From Apophysomyces variabilis (lineage: Eukaryota > Mucoromycota > Mucoromycetes > Mucorales > Mucoraceae), in contig MZZL01000138.1 in NCBI GenBank assembly GCA_002749535.1, forward strand, positions 458,262-502,137: a stretch of 43,876 bases of DNA, in the 5' to 3' direction. A program made the translations under genes and the position numbers. How positions within the stretch are numbered: position 1 is the first letter of the stretch; every line of letters starts with the position of its first letter. Below are positions 22,575-32,549 of this stretch, one piece after another. The notes under the pieces are model-generated. The model was not told the DNA's origin, did not search any database, and saw only the letters and a program-made list of their open reading frames with translations.

Positions 22575-24542
22575 CTAACCCTCCATCGAGCTTGGAGGCC
22601 ATTCTAAATCTACCTCGAGTACATCCAAATCTATAAGATCTGCCGCCTTGACGCCAGCAATGGACGCCAGATTGGGGAGTGTCCTGCCAAGATCACCGTG
22701 CACAAACTCTTTAATATATGTACCTGCTTGTGTATTGAGAGTTAAGATGGCAAGGTGTTGCTCCTCTGGAACGCAATCTATTCTGACAAAGTGTATTTCT
22801 TTTTCTCTGACGGCAGCGGCACGCCTAGAGATCCTTGTCAGCGAATTGCACGTGGTGATCAAAAGCAATTACCTCTGGAAAACACGAATAGGTGTACTTT
22901 GTTGTATTTGAAAGGGTCTAGAACCAGCTGTATTAACCCGGTCAATCACAGCATCATCCAGCGGTTCAGATAACCAGACCAAGGCCCTACTTGTGGTTAG
23001 TTTCCGTTAGCTCTACCGTGTAGTTCGCCTAACCTGTACGTTTTTCTTTTAAATTGCTCGCCTTCCTTGATAATTTTCGTATGCTTTCTGTGTTTTGCAG
23101 TTGAGACAGAAGAGAAGATAAAATATGGCGAATTTTTACTTACGATTGCACTTGTGATAGTTGTCGAACTTGCACATCATCCTTACTAGGCAAAGCATTA
23201 ATTTCAGCCTCCATTTCTTTGAATTCCGTGGCCGAAAGGACAGGTCTACGGGGATTGATTATCTCACAGTAAAAAGGACGACCAGAACCAAGCATTCGAA
23301 CATTCGCATCCTCGCGCCCAGCGGGAACGAACTTATAGTCTGTCATGACAACGTATAAATAGCACAGCGGTTAAACAGACAGCTTACCATCACCCCGACA
23401 ATGCTGCTTCAACACTTCACCAATGCACTCTGAGACAGATTTTTCTGCTAATTTTTTGCCGTTCACAGCCCAAGGTGTCTGACTATACTCTCTAGAGTAC
23501 TTAAGATACCGTCCTATCACCGCGTCAACACAACAATACGCCGTATAAATATTCAAAGCCTACCGCCTATAAGACATGATTCATGCACTAATTCTACAGA
23601 TGAGAACTTGGCCACGGTCGTCTGTGGCAGAGGTGGGATGGCTGTCAAACTAACACAGTTAAACCGCCTTTCCACATATCAAAATTTATCTTCCGGGGAT
23701 AAATACTTACGATCGCGCTTCGGTATCATCTAACGATCTTAAAGCTTCTGCAATCGACGATCGTGAATCGCCTGATCTACTAACTCGGCCCTGAGGAGAT
23801 GAGTGTGAGCTTTATCTGTCATTTTCTGTTTTGACCCAGAACACTTACGCCTTTCTTAAATTTTCTAACTTTCAACAGTGGCACTTTCGTTTGTGTTAAG
23901 AAAAGATGTTCCGAAGAGGACTCATTGTGTTCTAACACAACGGTCATACGTAAGGGTGACGAAGGATCAATCTTAAGCCCAGAACGCTCTGTGAGCTTTT
24001 CACCCCAGATCGCTTTAAACGGATCCTTAGGATCACGCACTGCGTGATTCTTCCATTGAGATTTAGCTTCTTCATTCAGTTGGTCACACACATAGATCGA
24101 TAGCAGGTGATCCCGGTGCATCACCGAGATAGGAATTGTACATGTTAAATTGACATATCCAGATTCGTAATTTTCTTTTTCTAGTCGCTCACACACAGGC
24201 TCTAAGAAAGCAGCAGTGTCTGCATATTGAAGGGCCCCAAGGCAGGCAGTGCATGGGGCGTTAGACTCCTCGGTCGCGCTTTGATCGAAGACTCGAAATG
24301 CATTAGCAAGTTCCTAATCAGCCCATGATTAATGATCGCTGTGGTCGTTGTGCATGTACTTCTTCGCTTGAACGGTAGAGAGACAAGTCGCGACAGCCAA
24401 TAAAACGTAAGCAGCATCGGTGACAACAGTGGATCTTTCTTAACAAGCGAAATACTTGGATTGCTATGTCGATGGACGAGGAATCCCTGACGCGTATCGG
24501 TAACAATTCCAGCCACTGCCGCAGTTTCTCTGTTAACTCCAT
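22575..24542 (-). CDS. PUS10: tRNA pseudouridine synthase Pus10
   Basis: Makes pseudouridine in the T-arm (positions 54/55) of some tRNAs. The chosen start is MELTEKLRQWLELLP at 24542. The N-terminal THUMP/zinc region has KIHCCHRCCLRFIG and, in the next exon, APCTACLGALQYAD, giving the paired CxxC zinc ligands. The catalytic domain holds FVPAGREDANVRMLGSGRPF (23250-23340), the motif with the catalytic Asp of the GRED box, followed by EIINPRRPVL. The C-terminal region has LNTQAGTYIKEFVHGDLGRT and PNLASIAG, then LDVLEVDLEWP, as in archaeal and eukaryotic Pus10. About eight short introns interrupt the gene; joins are in frame where checked (for example GAA|GTACAT to GATTAG|GAA near 24300-24352). 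Stop at 22575. Confidence 0.93.
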
Positions 24543-25100
24543 AAGAATATAAACGTTGGGAAAACGAAAAGGAAAATCGCCCTCCAAGTGACAGTAGGGC
24601 GGAGTTACGATAATTTTTTTTTGTACAGGCGACGTTGGCATCTGTCCGCACAGATTCATGCGCTGTTAAGGAAGGGTATGCTGTCCCAAATCGAAGAGAA
24701 GACTTAAGATATTAAAAGCAGAAGTAAATAAAGAAAAAAGGAACGGTGCGTAAGGTTAGATAGCAAAAGCAAAGGTTAAAAGCAGGTCTAAGATCCGAAG
24801 GTGAGCCTTCTCCACAAAGTTCGAAGGAAGTGATAATGCCCTTTGAGAAGTCCAGAATGAACCCGGGTTTTGAGACATTATACGATGGCGTAAGAAATTG
24901 TTATCCAAACATTAAAAAGCAGGGCCAAGCATTTTTTGCCGAGACGAAATATCCTAATTTACTGAGCCACTAGGCCAAGAATGCCAATAATGAAACGCTA
25001 TATTGACCACGTTGTCTGGAATCGAGCCCCAGCAGCTTTACGTAGAATACAAAGCATATAATACAAAATGCAACCGTCTATTTTTCCAATTAATCTCTCC
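24543..25100. promoter_or_regulatory. PUS10 upstream / ABHD 3' region
   Basis: About 560 bp between the PUS10 start and the stop of the upstream hydrolase gene, both on the minus strand. It contains A-rich tracts around 24700-24740. There is no ORF of note and no recognised regulatory motif. Confidence 0.35.
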
Positions 25101-26812
25101 TCATGCCATCTCTTTCGCAAGTGCTATGTCGAATAGTTCGCTCTCGTCCAGATACATATGATGTCCTAATGCATTCAATTAGTGATCACCAGAATTGAGC
25201 CGGTTTTATACAATTACCTCCGCCTGGAATACGGATAATTTTAGTCGGTACTTTCATATTTTTGCTAGCTTTTTCTGCTGCTCTATAATCCATCCAATCT
25301 AAGATCGTCCAATATGCATCAGTTAAATCGTTCGCAATATATGTATGTTATACTTACCGTGCTCTCCGTATATAAACACTGTAGACATCTGAAGCTGAGA
25401 CAGCCGATGAAACAATGGCTTACGTGCATATGCTCCTGGTGCAAGGATACCTGCTAGTGCATATTCACCGGAGCCAGTGGAAGATGTGATGTTGTATCTT
25501 TGAAATACTTTCAGTTGATACGCGCAACACTGGGCTATTACTTACAAGTAATCGTAAAGGTCATGCTGTTCGTCCGTAGAAAGATGAGCAAACCTCCTTG
25601 AAGTGTATCCATTGACAAGTCTTTGTACGAGTCAGCACCCAGAAGCTACAACTATTACCATTATATTACCTCGCTCCGAAGGGCCCACTTAGTCGGACAA
25701 TACTCATAGGCGTGATATTGCGATCCCACAGATATCGTACCCAACTTGGTATTTGTCTGACCGGTACAGAAGTCCTTGCAATTGCTTCCGCAGCGTTCGC
25801 TTCTTCTTGCAAAGACGCATTCAGTTGGGAAGCCTCCCTATCAAGCAATTCGCGAGGTGGTTTATTTTCTTTAAGCTCTTGGTCTCGTGGGCCTTCAGCG
25901 ATACCGGCTAAGTAGTATAAAGTCAGCAAAATTCATACCTACTTCAAAACTGCGTACAAACCTGGCGAGACCAGAATTAATTTTTCGACTCGTGTCGGAT
26001 GCTTCAATGCATAGCAAACCGCAAAGTAACCTCCCATTGAATGGCCCATCAACGTCATCTTTTCAAGACCCATTTTCTGTCGCCAGTCTTCTAAAGACTG
26101 AACAAAGTGCTCTTCCACCTAAAGGACATCGTAAATTCTATGCAATCTGACAACATCATTTATCAGGAACCGGTTTCCCACCTCTTGGACAATTTCTCCC
26201 CATGTTTCATTTCTTCTAGGGGCAATAGTCCACTTAGGTCTTGAGCTTCGTCCCATTCCTAGCCAGTCTGCAATCAATCTTATGTTAGAACCAATTACAA
26301 TGTATTTCGGATAGATACCAATGGCAAACAGACGCCATCCTGGGGTTTGACTCATCGCAAAATAATTCCTGACAGAGCATAATTAAGGTTCGGCAATCAA
26401 GACCCTGTAAAACTATTTACTTGTAAAAGAATCCCAGACCAGCTCCATATCCATGACAAATGACTAGATTTCTAGAGCCGTCTTCTTTGACAGGACTAAA
26501 CTCCGTATTCTCTTGCAAGGTGAACGGGGCAGCAGTGCATACTTGGCGAAGATAAAAGGTGTTGATCAATCGTTGCTTTTTTGGATCAGTATTATTGTCC
26601 AATGGGACTTTCATGAGTTGACCGATCAAGGGAATGGAGTTTGCTTGGCCGGAATAGATCCTGTGAAGTAACCGAGCTTCTGCAATGGCCGAGGTCCGAT
26701 CGGACCGCTGCCACCAGTTACGAAGGAAGTTAAGGTGTGTTGTGGGAGGAATGACAGCAGGCAATGTAGGTAGAGTAGAAAGAGGAACAGTCGAAGCATT
26801 CATCTCAGTCAT
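25101..26812 (-). CDS. Alpha/beta hydrolase, ABHD4/ABHD5 (CGI-58/Ict1/Cld1) type
   Basis: Lipid-metabolic alpha/beta hydrolase or acyltransferase. It starts [17 protein letters not shown] at 26812. Exon 1 runs to the oxyanion-hole strand [17 protein letters not shown]. Following exons give a PGWRLFAI and [13 protein letters not shown] pair, the family signature after strand 4. The nucleophile elbow is [20 protein letters not shown] near 25985-26055, then LILVSP. The acid is in VFIYGEHDWMDY and the histidine in GHHMYLDE, which forms the H-x4-D motif of lysophospholipid acyltransferases of the CGI-58/Ict1 group. Here the nucleophile Ser is present, unlike human CGI-58. The stop is TGA at 25101. 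Candidate roles are phospholipid or cardiolipin remodelling; the exact substrate cannot be told from sequence. Confidence 0.88.
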
Positions 26813-28309
26813 GTCGATATACGGTTTAAAAAAGAAATAACGAAATAGTTCAAGAGCCAGTGCGGTTAAATATCATGCATTCATTGACGGATCGGTCGGC
26901 ACATCCATTTTTCCATATCCGAATTGAGTCAAATCGGACTTTATTATCGCTCAGTCTTTGACTTCCATTTCCAATAAGCAATATTGTTGGAGAAAAACAT
27001 TATATAACCAAAAACAGCACCACTGACGATAGTGCAGTGATTGTGTTTATGATGCTATTCTAGGGTTGATATATTCAGTTCATTGTAGCCAGTTCCTGTT
27101 CAAAAACGCTTTCGGAAGGCCACCTAATCCTTTCCAAATCAAGTAAAAGGAATACGTAAGCTTGAGCCAAGTTGAATGGGTTGATGTGCCTCTATTGTGC
27201 CTCTATTCGTGTTACACATAGTTTAGTTATCAGCATCATCAATGCTATGTCTTGTCTCTGCGAGTTTTGAAGTCTACGAGAAAAATTCATTTCTGCTCCT
27301 ATAATGATCTTAAGCCCCTCTTTTAATCATATACGATCACGTTTTCCTTATTTGGAAACGACGTCTATAACCTTGAAGTCTTCCCATGCAATTATAAGCA
27401 GAATTCGTTGCCGCCAAAGCTGAAATTAGTGCTCAAACAACACAATACTTTCATCCTTAAACGGTTGGCTCAAGCTGCCCGAATAGCAAGTCTATTCAAT
27501 GGATTTCCTGTAATTTAGCCCGTTAACCGTTGAGGTCAAAAGCCCACGAAGGGTACGGACCACCGACGATCAGTTCAAGCTTGCATTTGAAATGCAGTGC
27601 ATGTTAAACATATGATTGATAATGACATTCTCATTACAAGTAGCTTCGAAATCACTGATTACAGTTGAATTTCCTTTCACATACTTTTAAGAAACTGAAC
27701 AATGAATAGGTTTTGAATGCCGTTCATTTAAAATGGATTTGGAATACTCCGGCATATATCGAATGGTAGAGCTTGGCAAGTTCTACTTAACCAAAAGATG
27801 CCTCAGATTTCGGAGTTATTTAACATACCATGGCAGGCATGATACAGGTCAAGGTATATCAAGTCCAACTACGTTGCATATGCTTTGTTAAAAATCTCGT
27901 TCTTTGTAGACATTACTAAGCAAAGCGGTTGAAGCTATCCGTAACAATCAAATGTAGGGATAACAGAGAGAGGGTAAAAAATGGGTTCGTCAGCCCTTAA
28001 GAATACCAGGCGGAGAAGATTGACGGAAGCAGTTATGTTATCGGATTGGTCGTATGTGCAACTAAATCAATAGTGTTTTGAAGATCAAGAGAGTGTGGTA
28101 AAACTGGTGTAATAATCTTTTATTAAAGGAAGTTGACTTGTTCTCTGCATCACCAATGCTGCGCAGATTGGTTTCAGGGGATACTCCTTAGTAAAAGCAG
28201 GCATATTTAATTGGTATTTACATAGCGAGTATAACAAATTCCTATAATAGGCATTGTTGTGAGTCACACAATAAGACTGAATTTAAAAAAGAAACCTGTT
28301 ATATGTCCG
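26813..28309. other. Gene-free region between hydrolase and Fanzor
   Basis: About 1.5 kb, AT-rich, no recognised gene; the 60-codon ORF at 28085-28267 is not convincing. A short tandem duplication (TGCCTCTATT twice) lies near 27185-27206. If the Fanzor is part of a mobile element, one element end and the rest of its omega RNA or guide should lie in the right part of this interval, just below 28310. I could not identify a terminal repeat by eye. Confidence 0.35.
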
Positions 28310-28339
28310 TCATAGCGACGGATGCCGGCCTTCGCATCC
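28306..28339 (-). ncRNA. Candidate omega-RNA hairpins at Fanzor 3' end
   Basis: Two perfect 6-bp hairpins overlap the Fanzor stop codon. One is TCCGTC-ATAGC-GACGGA at 28306-28322; the other is GGATGC-CGGCCTTC-GCATCC at 28320-28339 (+ strand reading). They share three bases, so they are alternative or slightly shortened when both form. In TnpB/Fanzor systems the guide-scaffold RNA is usually encoded at or after the 3' end of the nuclease ORF, so the position is right. The identification as omega RNA is inference from position and structure only. Confidence 0.3.
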
Positions 28340-31300
28340 TGTTTATAAAATAAGCAAATTACTTGTGCAGATAACTAACAGTAACACCTACCAGTATGGT
28401 GGCTTTCTGAAGACGACTGTACGCACCTATAGTAAAGATATATTAGCTGTTAAAGCTGCCACACTTTAAATATGTCGGTTACCTTTGAACGGTGGTATCG
28501 GCAATATTGGATATTCCAGCGTCAAAATGGCTGGGATCAAATGGTGGCAACGTTATCCTCTCTGCAGAAAATAGGTTGCTGATCGCCGCTAGTCCGATGG
28601 CCACGGCGGCTTGAACGTCCCGATTTTGAGTCGTACGCCCTGCTTTAAAAGTAACACACTTCGAGTTGACGCAGCGCGAGCTTCCATTCATAGTACGCCA
28701 TTTAATTTCCTTGTAACGACGCCCTTTTGGGTGAATTATCTTCTGAAAACAGAATACGCATGTTTGCGAGCTACGATGCTCATCTGTCATTGCCACTGGG
28801 GTGTACCTACGGTGTCTCGCCCGTAACCATTTGCCTCCACGCTTAGGATGGCCTTTCAATCTGGACCCAACACACGTCCCTTGGGTGCCAATCGCCATAA
28901 CTGGTATTACCCTCCTTCCGCTATCATGTGGCCCCGCTTCCATCGCGATCTTTCTTCTCTCGTTTGCAGCCACTCTATCGTATATTCTCTCCTTGTAGAG
29001 ATCTTGTATCACCTTTTCTTTGTGCCACCTGTTTGAATGGTAAAAATCCCTGAGCGTCTTTCTACAGCTCCGACCAATCTATAAATGTGTATGTTATCGA
29101 TAGTTGTCCAAAAAAGACTAACGATTACCTTTTGACAACGAATAATATCTTGGACTGACATAGCTTTCTCCATCGAGGCTTCTTTCAATTGCTCTTCGGC
29201 TGCAAGAACCTCTGTATTCGACTGTGGCAATTATCACATAAGCACAACATATTGTAGCTGGCTTATTTACCTTCTTTCGTCGCTCCCGTTTCTTGCGGAA
29301 TGTCCTTGCAAGTGTTTTTTCATCGAGCGATTTTGCCGTGATACGTATCGGCTTTGGTAGCTGGAGCATGTTAGTAGGAGAGACATCGATATCATCATCG
29401 TGATCATTGACGTTATTGATACCCAGCATCGAATATCGATTGTAAAGCTGTAAATGGAAATCTGCTCTTTGTCTCGTAATAGGCACTGTAGTCGACAGCA
29501 CTTGCAAACCGTAATCAGTGCCACTGAACGTTAGTATATTGTTCTGATCTTCTAAAAGTGGCCCAAGGTCTAGTCGGCCTACGCTGTCTTCACAGCCGGG
29601 GCGTCTCCCACTTTGGGGTCTGCACAGGCTATCCTCCTCCTCCTCCTCATCCTCCTCCTCATTTTCCTCGTCGTTATTGTCGTTGTGCTTGTCCTTCTTT
29701 TTCTCCTTTTCTTTTTTGTATTTGGTATCTTCTTCATCACCGTCTGCTTCCTCCATTTTCTCGTCTTCTCCTCCTTTGCTTTTTCTCTCTTTTCTGCCAG
29801 CAGGACTTTTACCTTTTTTCTTTTGATGCGCTTTCACCAACTGTACGATTCTGTATATTAATATACGCTTTTATGTTGATGCAAGTTTGTATTCAACGTT
29901 ACCTGTTCCAACTTGTACTTCTTCCGTCTTGCATTTGCTAACCGATCGTGTACTTGATTCAAAGCCATTTGTTGGTTTGACCAGTTCAATTTTGCAGCTT
30001 TTAAAGCTTCATAGCTCAGTTTCTGCTGTTGATATGCTGCTTCCTTTTCAGTAACGTTTTCATTTTTGTCTGCCGTTCTTTTGTCCCTTATGCGCTTTTG
30101 ACAAATAGCTTGATTTTCCTGATAGCTAGAGCGCAAACCTGCAACTAACTTCGTGGCTTCTTTCACAAGCTTGGTGTGTTGACATTTCAACGTTTCAAGA
30201 GTTTTTACATCCTTCTTTGTATCATCGAGAGTCTTTGCTAACTCAGGCGTGCTTTGTTGTTCGATGCTCGGCTCTTGGCCGTAGGGTTCCTTTTTCCTAT
30301 AATACTTCTTTCGTCTCGCCTCGTACCGTGATTCTATGGGTCTTCTTTGTTCACAAACGTTACCATCAATAATTGCTGTTTTCTGCGGAGTTACTGTGAT
30401 GCGCCAGCGTGGTACCAACCCACGCTCCTTGCATGTTTTTTCAATAGCCTCTACGTCGAAAAACGATCCAATCACTGTTCGCTTTTCTGCTATTGCTTCG
30501 TCTCTGTTTGTGAACACTGAGCCGTCTGCCTTGTAAATATCAAGCTGGGCATAGCTTGACCCAAACATTTCATACATGGCTACTGCATCTAGTGGTAGTG
30601 CGTGAACAGAAGCAGGGCTGATTGTGGGACATATCGAAGCAGTGAACTCTTGATATCCAATCGAACAGAGCAAAGCGTTCGCCAATACTACGAAATTGAG
30701 ACGCAGCGGTATACAAGGAGCAATTTGTCCCCTAATGACGTACGGCCTTAATGCGTTTGCGATATTCACCACGGTATCGATTTCTTGAGGAGAAAATGCA
30801 TCGTCCGCATGAGAGGTAGCTAGCACATCTTCCACTGTTACATGGCCGCTGATCTTATCTGACTGTAGGAGGGCTTTGGTAATAGCTTGCAGGATACCGA
30901 GCTTTCGCCTGCTTGGCTCACTTGTCTCCTCCTTCTCCTCCTCCTCCAGTTCTTCTTCTATTTGTTCGAACACACCGATGTGTGTTTCACCGAGGGATAT
31001 CAAAATCTTCGCTTGCTGCTCCTATTTTGCCACGTAAGCATATATCCTAATCAATAATGAAGTTTACCTCTTCTTTTGTAACCGACGCTCGGTTGTTCAT
31101 TTGCTCTACTTTTATTGATTTTGGGTTGGACCTGGACTCCGATCGCGCCAGCAATTGGTTTTCGAGCCGTTCGATCGCCTCAGCACACGTCGCCGCACGC
31201 GTGGCTAGCCTTACCAAGATATCATCTTCTTCTTCCTGCTCGATCTGCTTCTTCAAGTTTCGCAATTGCTTTTTCTCGTTTTTTAATTTCCTTTTGATAG

Positions 31301-32549
31301 CTTTTTTCCGATATTGGTACTTGATCACTTGTTGCTGCTCGATTTCTTTTTCTCTTGCTAGTTTTGCCTTCTCTCTGATTTCTCGTACATTTTCTTCACG
31401 CCTTGGTGCAAGATTAACACGGAGTAGAACACGCAATAAGTGATTCATGCTTCTGTTGTAAAGAGATCCTGCCCACATATTCTTTAAATTCGTCGAAAAT
31501 TGCTTCATGTAAAAATGAGACGTCCTGCAAAGACCATCGGGAATTACAGGCTGATTGTCAAGAGTTTGATCATGGAACTGCATCCATAAGTAGTGTTTTT
31601 CTTTGCTCACGTTTCCTTTTGTGCCAAAATATAACCCGTGCAGAAATTGGATATGGTTCTCATTGAACATGGAAAGTAGATCGTTGTTTCGCCTGCCTGG
31701 CATCTCGTCAAGAAACTGCGAAAGATTATCTGGCATTGGGGCTACAGGTACAAAATAGTCATCTACCAGCATACTTTCGTCACGTAATTTTTCTTTGGGT
31801 ACAACTGTACGGATATCGAAGCCAGTTGATGTTTGGTCCAATTCAGCTTTCACTGAACCTGATGCTGGGTCTAGAGACAAGGAAACTGACACGTATTTCA
31901 ACATGGTAGCACGTACAACAGTTGCCAAGTCGGACACATAATCCGTCATTTGCACGGACGTCGACTCTACCGTGTGCATAAAAATCCTTTTCAGATTTTC
32001 GTCAAGATCCGGCCGCAGTACGGATTTCAAAGGAACTGTACATGTCCTGAAAAGGTTATCCGAGTCTTCACCTTTCTTTTTGGGTCTGTTCTGCTTTCCT
32101 TCAGCTTTGACCACAGCCAAGACATCATCGAAGTTATCGACCGCGCATTGTCTCCAAAATTCGCCTGTTTTATGGGACGACGAGAGTCTAGAACGTATCT
32201 GTTTCTCTATTGTCCCTTTAGGGACGCCCGCTTTTTTGTCTGCTTCCTCAAAACTTCCTCGAGGGATTCTGTCTGCTTTTTCAAGAGCTTGTCGCAAACG
32301 ATCCATCCTTTTTTCTTGAGCCTTCAGTCTCTTTTCTTTTGTTTTGGCAGACTGTTTTCCTTTCTTTGTTTTTCTAGAATTTTTTGTCTCATTTTTCCAC
32401 AGTTCGTTTGCTATAGTACTCTTCAACTTCTGTAAAAGTACTCCAAGCAAGGTATTTTTGGCTTGATCGTAGGATATCTGAGGCTCTGTTTGCCTTTTCC
32501 TTTTTCTTCTGGCGCTACCGCGTGGTGTAGGTAATTGTATTTCGTTCAT
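28310..32549 (-). CDS. Fanzor: Fanzor: eukaryotic TnpB-like RNA-guided nuclease
   Basis: Seven exons join in frame into about 1,307 aa: 32549-31068, 31021-29903, 29840-29271, 29221-29129, 29078-28483, 28426-28392 and 28338-28310. The first intron is GTAAAC...ATAG. The C-terminus matches the published Fanzor signature D-x(125-275)-[TS][TS]-x-x-C4 finger-x(5-50)-RD. The RuvC-I Asp is in LTFSGTDYG (D~976). TDEHRSSQTCVFC follows ~215 residues later with Ser-Ser before the first zinc pair (C~1195/1198), a second pair SRCVNSKC (C~1224/1229), and then QNRDVQAAVAIG (D~1242). The Glu of TDEH (~1188) is placed like the alternative catalytic Glu of Fanzors. The N-terminal ~500 residues are basic, with Lys/Arg/Glu coiled coils. 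A Lys/Glu/Asp tract precedes RuvC-I. The protein is much longer than typical Fanzors (about 400-800 aa). No internal stop or frameshift remains, so it may be active. Expected role: RNA-guided DNA cleavage for a transposon. Confidence 0.9.
29600..29840 (-). other. Charged low-complexity tract in Fanzor exon 3
   Basis: The first ~80 residues of exon 3 begin with a Lys/Arg/Gly/Ser-rich stretch resembling a bipartite nuclear localisation signal, followed by alternating Lys/Asp/Glu and ending in a run of Glu and Asp, just before the RuvC-I strand. At DNA level the acidic part is a CTC/TCC-rich quasi-repeat (29630-29665). It is coding because the frame is open and required to reach RuvC-I. Confidence 0.7.

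Noticed and set aside
29630..29700. Plain CTC/TCC microsatellite
   Set aside because: It is read in frame as the acidic tract of Fanzor exon 3 and is needed to reach RuvC-I.
31057..32435. Plus-strand ORFs opposite Fanzor exon 1
   Set aside because: They are antisense shadows, Phe/Ser/Cys-rich as expected opposite Lys/Glu-rich coding sequence.
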